From JANNOG01 sp050329415 (GTDB lineage: Bacteria; Actinomycetota; Actinomycetes; Actinomycetales; JBBAYJ01), in the NCBI GenBank assembly GCA_050329415.1, contig JBHJOS010000046.1, positions 1 through 64,000 on the forward strand: 64,000 nt of DNA, given 5' to 3'. Of the stretch, positions 53,645-61,164 are shown piece after piece (position 1 is the first letter of the stretch; the number at the start of each line of letters is the position of its first letter). The notes under the pieces are model-generated. The model was given only the letters and a program-made list of their open reading frames with translations. It did not search any database and was not told the origin of the DNA. Made by a program: the position numbers and the translations under genes.

Positions 53645-54577
53645 TCACCCGGAACGATCCGCCCTCCGGGCAGGTGCCGGTTCCGGTGGGACGGCCCTCC
53701 TCCGGCGTGCCGCCAGTGCCCAGACGATCGCCACCACGAGCACGAACGCGCCGGCAACCGCCAGCGCCGGCGCCCCGAGCTGCCCGATCCCGCGGGTGAG
53801 GGCCGACTGCAGGCCGGTCGCGGCGGCGACGACCGGGTCGTCGACCGGGCCGCGACCCTCCAGGACCCGGATCTCGTACCAGCCGTACCAGGTGACGTAG
53901 GCGCCGGCCAGGAGGACGAGGCCGCCGGCCACCCGCGGCAGGACGGGAGCCGCGCGCCGCAGTGCGGTCGCGACCTGGGCGCGGGCCAGGGCGACCGACA
54001 CGGCCAGGACGCCCACCACCGCCCCCATGCCGACCGCGTAGACCACCATCGCCGTGGCGGCCCCGAGCGGCCCGGCCTGCAGCGACCGGGTGACGACGGC
54101 GAGGAAGGGAGCGATCGTGCACGACAGGCTGGCGAGGGCGAACGTCACGCCATAGCCGACATGGCCCCCGGTGCCCCCGGGGCCCCCGCCGACACGCCCT
54201 GCGCGACGCAGCCGACCCGGCAGGGTGATCCTGGGCAGCGTCGGCAGGTCACGGCCGGCGAGCAGCCATCCCCCCGCCGCGACCAGCCCGACGCCGAGGA
54301 CGATGGTGAGGTACGGGAGCCAGCGCTGCACGCCTCCCGCGACCGGCGCCACCAAGAGGGCGAAGGCGCCGAAGACCAGGACGAACCCGGCCGTCATGCC
54401 GGCCGTGAAACGCAGGGCGCGGGCCAGGGCCACGTGTCGCCCGGACGTCCGGGCATCGCCGGCCGCGTCGCCGGTCACCGCCAGCGTGACGTAGGCCGGG
54501 AGCAGCGCGAACCCACAGGGGTTGACGGCCGCCACCGCCCCGGCCAGCAGCGCGAGGACGAGTGTCGCGGTGTCCAT
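53645..54577 (-). CDS. ccdA: CcdA-like thiol-disulfide transporter
   Basis: The 310-residue protein has about seven membrane helices. The two redox cysteines are Cys21 in AVNPCGFALLPAYV and another in SLSCTIAPFLAVV near residue 160. CcdA/DsbD proteins pass electrons across the membrane to extracytoplasmic thiol proteins, often for cytochrome c maturation. The thioredoxin-like lipoprotein encoded immediately upstream (9 nt) is the obvious partner. No cytochrome c genes are visible. Confidence 0.88.
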   Translation of the reverse strand: MDTATLVLALLAGAVAAVNPCGFALLPAYVTLAVTGDAAGDARTSGRHVALARALRFTAGMTAGFVLVFGAFALLVAPVAGGVQRWLPYLTIVLGVGLVAAGGWLLAGRDLPTLPRITLPGRLRRAGRVGGGPGGTGGHVGYGVTFALASLSCTIAPFLAVVTRSLQAGPLGAATAMVVYAVGMGAVVGVLAVSVALARAQVATALRRAAPVLPRVAGGLVLLAGAYVTWYGWYEIRVLEGRGPVDDPVVAAATGLQSALTRGIGQLGAPALAVAGAFVLVVAIVWALAARRRRAVPPEPAPARRADRSG

Positions 54578-54586
54578 CGTCGGAGA

Positions 54587-55246
54587 TCAGCCGGCGAGCG
54601 CGGCCGTCGCCTCGCGCAGGGTGTTGCCGTCGAGCCCACCGGTCCACGTGCGTGCCTCGCCGGCGGCGTCGACGAAGACGTACGACGGCTGCGAGAACAC
54701 CTCGAACCCCGTCCAGACCGACCCGTCGGGGTCGACGGCGTGGGCGAAGCCTTCGACCCCGGTGTCCGCCACGAAGTCACGCATGTCCGCGACCGGACCC
54801 AGCCCGGCGACGCCGACGAAGGTGACCTGGCCCTCGTACTCGGCAGCGACGTCGGCGACCTCGGGCGCCTCGCTGCGGCAGATGGTGCACCACGGGGCCC
54901 AGAACCAGTAGACGACCGGGCCGCTCACGTCGGCCGCGGCGAAGGACCCGCCGTCGACCGTGTCGGTGGTCACGGCGGCGGCGTCGTAGCCGACCGGGGC
55001 GGCAGCCGCGCCGAGCACGTCGTCGACGGCCGCGATCGAGCCGGAGCCCGCACCGGCAGCCTCGTCGGTCATCGCCTCCTCGGTCATCGCCTCCTCGGTC
55101 ATGGGCTCCTCGGTCATCGCCTCCTCGGTCATGACCTCCTCGGCCGGCTCGTCGGCGGAGTCACCGGCGCCGCAGGCGCCGACTGCGAGGGCGACCGCAG
55201 CGAGTGCGGCCATGGCGAGGGGGCGGGAGCGGGGCGAGGGCGTCAC
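54587..55246 (-). CDS. TlpA-like thioredoxin lipoprotein
   Basis: The 219-residue protein has a lipobox AVGAC near residue 27 and then an acidic stalk of five EEAMT-type repeats, encoded by the 15-bp DNA repeat at 55065-55139. The thioredoxin-fold domain has WAPWCTICR with the active CxxC. It would reduce or oxidise envelope thiols, with electrons from the CcdA-like protein. GGAGA lies 7 nt before the GTG. Repeat number could vary between strains and change the length of the stalk. Confidence 0.85.
   Translation of the reverse strand: MTPSPRSRPLAMAALAAVALAVGACGAGDSADEPAEEVMTEEAMTEEPMTEEAMTEEAMTDEAAGAGSGSIAAVDDVLGAAAAPVGYDAAAVTTDTVDGGSFAAADVSGPVVYWFWAPWCTICRSEAPEVADVAAEYEGQVTFVGVAGLGPVADMRDFVADTGVEGFAHAVDPDGSVWTGFEVFSQPSYVFVDAAGEARTWTGGLDGNTLREATAALAG
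55065..55139 (-). repeat. Five tandem 15-bp repeats in the lipoprotein gene
   Basis: The unit TCGGTCATCGCCTCC (plus strand) is repeated five times with few changes, encoding the MTEEA-like stalk. Slippage would change the protein by whole five-residue steps without frameshift. Confidence 0.85.
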
Positions 55247-55363
55247 GGTGATGTCTCCTCGGGTGTCGGGACGGGTCCCTCCAGACAACACCGCCGAGCG
55301 CCACGACGGTGCCCCGACGCGGTGACGAAGCGGTGACATCCGGGGGGGCACGCCCTCCGGATG

Positions 55364-56374
55364 TCAGGCGATGGGCGCGACAGCAGCCGGGTCGGGCAGC
55401 GCCCCCCCGCCCGGCGCCCCCTCGGCGAGCAGCGTGAGGCCATGCGCCGCCATGCCGGTGAGGCCCAGGGCGTGCGCGTCGACGAGGGGCACCCAGGCGA
55501 CGGCGTCCGTGGTCCCCTCGGCCTCGACCACCCGGGGCCGCGGCGGGGCACCGTCGGTGTCCCGGTCGACGCGGCCGGTGAAGAGGACCTGGACCCCGTG
55601 GTAGTCCTCGGCGATTCCGGCCGGGCTGGTGCCGAGGAAACGGTGCGACACGGCGGCCCGCAGGCGACCCGAGCGAAGCCGGAGTCCGGACTCCTCGTGG
55701 AGCTCACGGTCGAGCGCCCGGCGCACGGGCTCGCCGTGGTGGATGCCGCCACCGGGGAGGGTCCAGCGCCCCGGCGCCGGCGTCCGGGCGGACAGCCGGG
55801 TCAGCAGGACGTGCCCGTCGGACTCCACGACGCCGTAGACGCCCACCCGCTGGCGCCGGACCCGTGTCGGGGCGGGCAGGCCGCCCGCCGCGGACCCGCC
55901 CGGTGGGAGGTCCGGAGGCACCGGCACCACGGGGTCCGGTCGCGAGAGCCCGAGCACGCGGGCGGCGAACGGCATGAGCGGGAGGTCGTCCGCGTCGTCC
56001 ACCCCGACCACGGCGACTCGATCGATGATGCCGTCCGCCGCGGTGGGCACCGGGTCGACGGTCGCGCCGTCCGCCACCTCCCGCACGTCGAAGACGATGC
56101 GGACGGTGTGGATGCTGGCTGCCCGGTGCGGCAGCTCCAGGACATCGTCCAGGACGTCGCGCAGGCCCGTCACCTCGACTTCTCTCCCGGTCGCCGCGGC
56201 GTAGCCCCGGACGACCGCGGCCGCCGGGTCCTCGCCGTGCTCCAGTCCGCCGCCGGGCAGGAACCAGCGCCCTCGCAGGTCGCTGAGGGCCGAGGCGCGT
56301 GCGAGCACGACCCCGCCGCCGTCGCGCGAGGTCCGGCAGACCGCGTACGCCTCGACGCGCTGCTCGGCCCTCAC
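55364..56374 (-). CDS. Tandem Nudix hydrolase, first domain degenerate
   Basis: The 336-residue protein contains two Nudix domains. The second (about 175-325) has an intact Nudix box, GGGIHHGE followed by RELHEESGLRL. The first (about 5-145) has GGGLEHGE but then VVRGYAAATGREV instead of the RExxEExG residues, so it probably lost hydrolase activity and may be structural or sensory. Nudix enzymes cleave nucleoside diphosphates linked to other groups; the substrate is unknown. GTG overlaps the DUF3817 stop by 4 nt, so it is co-transcribed with SURF1 and DUF3817. Confidence 0.8.
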   Translation of the reverse strand: MRAEQRVEAYAVCRTSRDGGGVVLARASALSDLRGRWFLPGGGLEHGEDPAAAVVRGYAAATGREVEVTGLRDVLDDVLELPHRAASIHTVRIVFDVREVADGATVDPVPTAADGIIDRVAVVGVDDADDLPLMPFAARVLGLSRPDPVVPVPPDLPPGGSAAGGLPAPTRVRRQRVGVYGVVESDGHVLLTRLSARTPAPGRWTLPGGGIHHGEPVRRALDRELHEESGLRLRSGRLRAAVSHRFLGTSPAGIAEDYHGVQVLFTGRVDRDTDGAPPRPRVVEAEGTTDAVAWVPLVDAHALGLTGMAAHGLTLLAEGAPGGGALPDPAAVAPIA

Positions 56375-56742
56375 CGAGGGTGTCCGACAGCTGCCCCGGG
56401 GGTCCCGTCCCCGGCCGCGGGCTGCTCGTCCGCGGCGATACGGGCGGACACCTCGCGCGTCACACTCCGTTCGGCCACGAACGACAGCAGGGGGACGGTG
56501 CCGGCCAACAGCACCAGGAGGGTGCGGCCGACCGGCCAGCGGACCCGGAAGGCGAGGTCCACCCCGGCGGCCAGGTACAGCATGTAGCCGAACCCGTGGA
56601 TCGGGCTCACCGTCCGGGAGACCAGGTCCGTGCGGAAGCCGAGCCAGTCGGTGTAGCGGACGACGACCCCGAAGGTCAGCAGCAGGAGGAACACCCCGAC
56701 CGTCCACGCGATGACGCGGTAGCGCAGCAGCGCGCCCCTCAT
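56371..56742 (-). CDS. DUF3817 membrane protein
   Basis: The 123-residue protein has about three membrane helices (VIAWTVGVFLLLLTFGVVV, HGFGYMLYLAAGVDLAF, TLLVLLAGTVPLLSFVAE) and a charged tail. DUF3817 proteins are small, widespread in actinomycetes and of unknown role. The ATG overlaps the SURF1 stop in ATGA. Confidence 0.8.
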   Translation of the reverse strand: MRGALLRYRVIAWTVGVFLLLLTFGVVVRYTDWLGFRTDLVSRTVSPIHGFGYMLYLAAGVDLAFRVRWPVGRTLLVLLAGTVPLLSFVAERSVTREVSARIAADEQPAAGDGTPGAAVGHPR

Positions 56743-57560
56743 GCCGGCACCTCCTCGTTCGTCCGATCCCGACCGGCCCGTGGTCCCCCGCGGTCCCGGG
56801 CGGTCGAGGCGGCCACGTCCACCATCGCCCGCCACCATAGGACGACGGTGAAGGCGGCGAAGACCCACCACTGGGCGGCATAGGCCACGTTGCGCCAGTC
56901 CCGGGTGCCGCGAGCCGCCTGCACGGGCCCCGGCATCGTGCGCTCGACGCCGGCCAGGGCCACCGGGTCGGTCCCGGCCCCCGGCTCGGCGAGCACGAAG
57001 GCGTCGAGGATGCGCTCCGGCCACCGATTGGCGAGATCTGCCGCAGCGAGGAGGGCGACGACCCCGGCCGGCTGCACGGCCTCGACCGGGGTGTCGAGCG
57101 GCTCGGACGCCTGGACCCAGCCCTGCACCCGGGCGGCGGACCCGGCCTCCGGGGTCGGCACCTCGGCGGCCGCGTCCCCGTGGCCCGCGCCCACCCAGCC
57201 GCGCACGACGGGCACCAGGACGGCCGGCCGGTCGGCCGTCGCGGCCTCGACCTCGACCGCCGTGACCACCCATCGGCCGGGGGTTCCGCTGCCGGCCGGG
57301 TCATCCCGGTCGGCGACGAGGATCTGCCGGTCCGCCCGCCAGGTCCCGGAGACAGTCACCGGCGCGCCCTGGTCGGCGGTGACGAGCCGGCCCTGGGCGG
57401 GCACGATCTCGGCGAGCGGTACCCGAGTGAGGGCGGCGACGTCGACGATCGGACGGCTGCGGTCCCACTGCCAGAGCCCGAGCGAGACGAGTACGACGAC
57501 CGCCGCCGCGGCGATCACGCTGAGACCTGCACCGCGTGGGGTGACGGCGGTGCGCAGCAC
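56739..57560 (-). CDS. SURF1-family cytochrome oxidase assembly protein
   Basis: The 273-residue protein has an N-terminal helix (about 12-30), a soluble extracytoplasmic domain and a C-terminal helix (about 225-245, NVAYAAQWWVFAAFTVVLWW), the standard SURF1 topology. LGLWQWDRS, VTVSGTW and VPVVRGWV are family words. SURF1 helps build the haem centres of cytochrome c oxidase. TACCCT (57573-57568) lies 7 nt before the GTG with no ribosome site, so it is probably leaderless. Confidence 0.9.
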   Translation of the reverse strand: MLRTAVTPRGAGLSVIAAAAVVVLVSLGLWQWDRSRPIVDVAALTRVPLAEIVPAQGRLVTADQGAPVTVSGTWRADRQILVADRDDPAGSGTPGRWVVTAVEVEAATADRPAVLVPVVRGWVGAGHGDAAAEVPTPEAGSAARVQGWVQASEPLDTPVEAVQPAGVVALLAAADLANRWPERILDAFVLAEPGAGTDPVALAGVERTMPGPVQAARGTRDWRNVAYAAQWWVFAAFTVVLWWRAMVDVAASTARDRGGPRAGRDRTNEEVPA

Positions 57561-57629
57561 GGTCCCCAGGGTAGGGCGGCTGCCGGCGGCGCCGGGGCGG
57601 CGGGTGCCGGCCCCGGCCCACCAGGGTGC

Positions 57630-58241
57630 TCAGGCAGCCAGCAGCAGCGAGAGGACAGCCGTGTCGGGATCCTGCGCGGGGTCGATGCCGCGGGCGCTGA
57701 CGAGCCGGGTCACGGTCCCGTCGACCTCGGCCTCGACCCACGCCGCCCGGTGGTCCAGGCCGAGGTGGGGCACGCCCGGCAGGAGCACGCACCCACTGGC
57801 CGGGCGGTCGGCCTCGGGGGTGCGCGTGGCGGTCTCGTCCGGGGGGTGAAGCAGGACGAGGGCGGCCGGCAGCCCGGGCAACGGCGCGGCGATGTCCGCC
57901 GGGTCGTCGGCGATCACTCGGCCCGCGAGCTCGACCACCCCGACGACGTGGGGGATCCCCGTCGGGCGGGACGAGGAGCCGTCGCCGTGCTCGTCCGCGG
58001 ACCGGTACACCGAGGTGGTGGGGAGCATCCCGGGGACCGCCGCCAGCCGGACGGCCAGGGTGAGGAACTGCACCCACTCCCGGGTGCTCTCGGGCCATCG
58101 CCCGGTCAGCAGGAACCCGGCCAGCCCGCGGTCCGGCCGGTGCAGCGGGGAGACCTCGACGTTCGGGCGCTCGGGACGCTGGGGCGTGCCGTCGCCGGGC
58201 TCCGGGGAGCCCTCACGGGGAGTCGCGTCGTCGTCGGCCAC
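57630..58241 (-). CDS. Hypothetical protein
   Basis: I do not recognise this 203-residue protein. It has a Pro-rich acidic start and then an alpha/beta region with EWVQFLTLAVRLAAVPGMLP and LPAALVLLHPPDE and GCVLLPGVPHLGLDHRAAW. There is no signal peptide or membrane helix. It is 129 nt downstream of guaA on the same strand; the intervening DNA shows no gene. GTG at 58241 is the assumed start. Confidence 0.65.
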   Translation of the reverse strand: MADDDATPREGSPEPGDGTPQRPERPNVEVSPLHRPDRGLAGFLLTGRWPESTREWVQFLTLAVRLAAVPGMLPTTSVYRSADEHGDGSSSRPTGIPHVVGVVELAGRVIADDPADIAAPLPGLPAALVLLHPPDETATRTPEADRPASGCVLLPGVPHLGLDHRAAWVEAEVDGTVTRLVSARGIDPAQDPDTAVLSLLLAA

Positions 58242-58370
58242 TCGGTCACCTCCGCCTCACCCGCCCTCGAGGAGGGCACCGACCTTATCTCTGCAGGGTG
58301 CGGGATCAGCGGGGGGTCCAGCAAGGACCGTTGTGTGACGAGCACGTTTCGTGACGACCGGGGCCGACAC

Positions 58371-59993
58371 TCACTCCCACTCGATCGTGCCGGGGGGCTT
58401 GCTCGTGATGTCGAGGACGACCCGCGTGACGCCGGGCACCTCGTTGGTGATGCGGGTGGAGATCCGGGCGAGCACGTCGTAGGGCAGCCGGGCCCAGTCG
58501 GCGGTCATGGCGTCCTCGCTGGTCACGGGGCGGAGCACGACGGGATGCCCGTAGGTGCGACCGTCACCGGCGACCCCCACCGAGCGGACTCCGGCGAGCA
58601 GGACGACGGGCACCTGCCAGAGGTCGCCGTCCAGACCGGCCGACGTGACTTCGTCCCGGACCACCGCGTCGGCGGCCCGCAGCGTCGCGAGCCGAGCGGC
58701 CGTCACCTCACCGACGATCCGGATGCCGAGTCCCGGTCCGGGGAAGGGGTGCCGGGACACGATGGGCTCGGGCAGCCCGAGGGCGCGGCCGAGGGCGCGC
58801 ACCTCGTCCTTGAACAGCAGCCGAAGCGGCTCCACCAACTGGAACGTGAGGTCGTCCGGCAGGCCGCCGACGTTGTGGTGGGTCTTGATCGTCGCCGTTC
58901 CGCCGTTGCCGCCGGACTCCACGACGTCCGGGTAGAGGGTCCCCTGGACGAGGAACTGGGGGCCGGGACCGGCCCCGGAGGGGTGTGCCTCGTGGGCGAC
59001 CGCGTCGGCGGCGGCCTCCTCGAAGACCCGGATGAACTCACGCCCGATAATCTTCCGCTTGGCCTCAGGGTCACAGACTCCGGAGAGCGCATGGAGGAAG
59101 CGCTGGGCCGCATCCACCACGACGAGGCGGACGCCGGTCGCGGCGACGAAGTCCCGCTCCACCTGCTCCGCCTCGCCGGCGCGCAGCAGGCCGTGGTCCA
59201 CGAAGACGCACGTGAGGCGGTCCCCGATGGCACGGTGGACGACGGCGGCCGCCACCGCGGAGTCCACTCCGCCGGAGAGGCCGCAGATGGCGTGCCCGTC
59301 TCCGACGCGGCGGCGCACCTCGGCCACCAGCTCGTCGACGACGTCCCCGGGCCGCCAGTCGGGCACGATGCCGGCGCCGTGCCGCAGGAAGCGGACCAGC
59401 AGCGCCTGACCGTGGGAGGTGTGGCTGACCTCGGGGTGCCACTGCACGCCGAAGAGCCGGCGGGAGCGGTCCTCGAACGCGGCGACGGCGGCCCCCGGGG
59501 TCGAGGCCACGACCGTGAAGCCGTCCGGGGCGCGGACCACCGCGTCGCCGTGGCTCATCCACACGCTGTGGTGCGCCGGGTCACCGTCGAGCAGGATGCT
59601 CGCCGCGCCGGCGGCCTCGCCGGGACGGGCCGGAGCCCGTCCGGGGTCCTGGCGCTCGGCGACCGTGTGCCCGTACTCGCCGCCGCCGGTGCGGGCCACG
59701 TCGCCACCGAGTGCCTGCGCCATGAGCTGAAAGCCGTAGCAGATGCCCAGCACCGGGACACCGGCCCCGAACAGTGCGGGGTCGACCGAGGGGGCACCCT
59801 CGGCGTAGACGCTGGCCGGGCCGCCGGACAGGATGACGGCGGCCGGGTCCCGGGCGAGGATGTCGTCGACCGGGGTCGCGTGGGGAACGACTTCGGAGTA
59901 CACGTTCGCCTCGCGGACCCGGCGGGCGATGAGCTGGGCGTACTGCGCCCCGTAGTCGACGACGAGGACGGGTCGGTGACGGGGGTGGCTCAC
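58371..59993 (-). CDS. guaA: GMP synthase (glutamine-hydrolysing)
   Basis: GuaA aminates XMP to GMP. The 540-residue protein has a class I glutaminase (VDYGAQYAQLIARRVRE, GVPVLGICYGFQLMA with the catalytic Cys, VQWHPEVSHTSHG with His and Glu) and an ATP-pyrophosphatase domain with the P-loop GLSGGVDSAVAAA, then the dimerisation domain ending TSKPPGTIEWE. TACCCT lies 6 nt before the GTG with no ribosome site, which suggests a leaderless transcript. Confidence 0.97.
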   Translation of the reverse strand: MSHPRHRPVLVVDYGAQYAQLIARRVREANVYSEVVPHATPVDDILARDPAAVILSGGPASVYAEGAPSVDPALFGAGVPVLGICYGFQLMAQALGGDVARTGGGEYGHTVAERQDPGRAPARPGEAAGAASILLDGDPAHHSVWMSHGDAVVRAPDGFTVVASTPGAAVAAFEDRSRRLFGVQWHPEVSHTSHGQALLVRFLRHGAGIVPDWRPGDVVDELVAEVRRRVGDGHAICGLSGGVDSAVAAAVVHRAIGDRLTCVFVDHGLLRAGEAEQVERDFVAATGVRLVVVDAAQRFLHALSGVCDPEAKRKIIGREFIRVFEEAAADAVAHEAHPSGAGPGPQFLVQGTLYPDVVESGGNGGTATIKTHHNVGGLPDDLTFQLVEPLRLLFKDEVRALGRALGLPEPIVSRHPFPGPGLGIRIVGEVTAARLATLRAADAVVRDEVTSAGLDGDLWQVPVVLLAGVRSVGVAGDGRTYGHPVVLRPVTSEDAMTADWARLPYDVLARISTRITNEVPGVTRVVLDITSKPPGTIEWE

Positions 59994-60038
59994 GCGGCGA
60001 GGGTAGGCGCGGACCGGCAGGCCTCGCCTGGACTGGTG

Positions 60039-60791
60039 TCAGACGCGCGTGAGGTAGGCGACAACGTTGCTGTCGTAGTGACCCGTCGACCGGTCGAACT
60101 CGCCGCCGCAGGTGATGAGGACCAGGCGTTCCGGGACGTCGAACTGGAAGATGTCCTGGTAGGGCAGTGCGGCCTTCCGGTAGACGTCGACGCGCTCGGC
60201 GCGGTAGCGCGCCGAGCCCTGGGGTGTGACGACCACCGCTTCGTCGCCGGGTCGCAGCTCGGGCAGGGCGTGGAGGGTCCCCAGCTGACCGCGATAGCTC
60301 ACGTGCCCGGCCAGGACGATGCTGCCGGAGCCGTCACCGGGGCGGGACCCGTCGGACCAGCGGCCGAGGACCGACGGGTCGGAGGGGACCTGGAGGACGC
60401 GGTCCTCGGTCACGCCCACCTCGATGACGGGAGCGCTGGCACCGAGGCTGGTCAGCTCGAGAGTCATGGACGAGTCCACGACCTGCTCGGGTTCGGGCAC
60501 CGAGGTGACGGACTCGGTGGCGGCGGTCACCGCCGGCACCGGCGCGGCCGCCGGGCTGGGCGAAGCGGGCGGCGGGGGGATCGTCGGCGACAGGGACGGC
60601 TCGGGCGCTGCCTGCGCCTGCTGCTCGCCCCGGGTGAGGGACCAGACACCCACCCCGGCGATGAGGATCAGGACCACCAGCACCGCCACCCACCAGAAGC
60701 TCCGCGACGGGGACTGTGCGGGCACCCGGCGGGCGGTGGCAGCTCCGCCGAACACGGGCCAGTCGTTCGAGGGACCGCCGGGCTCGGACAT
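60039..60791 (-). CDS. Sortase (class F-like)
   Basis: The 250-residue transpeptidase has a membrane helix (about residues 30-52, WWVAVLVVLILIAGVGVW), a Pro-rich linker and the sortase barrel with the catalytic His in VLAGHVSYRGQLG, Cys in LVLITCGGEFD and a downstream Arg. TCGGEFDRSTGHY and SNVVAYL are characteristic of class F. It would join surface proteins to the cell wall; the LPLAG-type protein at 48378-49043 is a candidate substrate. TACCCT lies 7 nt before the ATG. Its relation to the adjacent toxin locus is unclear. Confidence 0.82.
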   Translation of the reverse strand: MSEPGGPSNDWPVFGGAATARRVPAQSPSRSFWWVAVLVVLILIAGVGVWSLTRGEQQAQAAPEPSLSPTIPPPPASPSPAAAPVPAVTAATESVTSVPEPEQVVDSSMTLELTSLGASAPVIEVGVTEDRVLQVPSDPSVLGRWSDGSRPGDGSGSIVLAGHVSYRGQLGTLHALPELRPGDEAVVVTPQGSARYRAERVDVYRKAALPYQDIFQFDVPERLVLITCGGEFDRSTGHYDSNVVAYLTRV

Positions 60792-60880
60792 GGACGGAAG
60801 GGTACGTTCCGGACTTGGGGGCCCTCGGCGAGTCGTCGGGCATCGTCCGTGAGCACTGTCACGTCCGTGGCTCCGCAGGC

Positions 60881-61162
60881 TCAGGTGTCGGCTCGACCTC
60901 TCAGGTCCTCCGGGACGTCCGCACGCACGCCCGTCGCGTACCAGCGCGTGACGATCTCCGCCGCGCGGTCCCGGCTGACCGCGGTCACCTGCGGCTCGCC
61001 CGTGTAGTGATGGCGCAGCAGGCTGGCGGTCCGCCGCCACGCCCCCTCCGGGGTCAACGCCTCAGCGCCGTCGATGGGCTCTCCGGATCGCAGGCGGGCG
61101 ACCCCGTACGGCTCCGCCTCGCTCGACTGAGGCTCCTCGAAGAGGACGAAGTACCGCCACAT
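60881..61162 (-). CDS. Probable immunity protein for the adjacent toxin
   Basis: The 93-residue protein has a strand-rich start (MWRYFVLFEEPQ) and helices (DGAEALTPEGAWRRTASLLR, DRAAEIVTRWYATG). I recognise no family. Its ATG lies 2 nt after the toxin stop, the position expected for a cognate immunity gene, and its small size and acidic composition fit. Function is inferred from position only. Confidence 0.5.
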   Translation of the reverse strand: MWRYFVLFEEPQSSEAEPYGVARLRSGEPIDGAEALTPEGAWRRTASLLRHHYTGEPQVTAVSRDRAAEIVTRWYATGVRADVPEDLRGRADT

Positions 61163-61164
61163 GG

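Noticed and set aside
57180..61007. Plus-strand open frame of 1,275 codons
   Set aside because: It is antisense to SURF1, guaA and the sortase; composition is that of a shadow frame and no motif is present.
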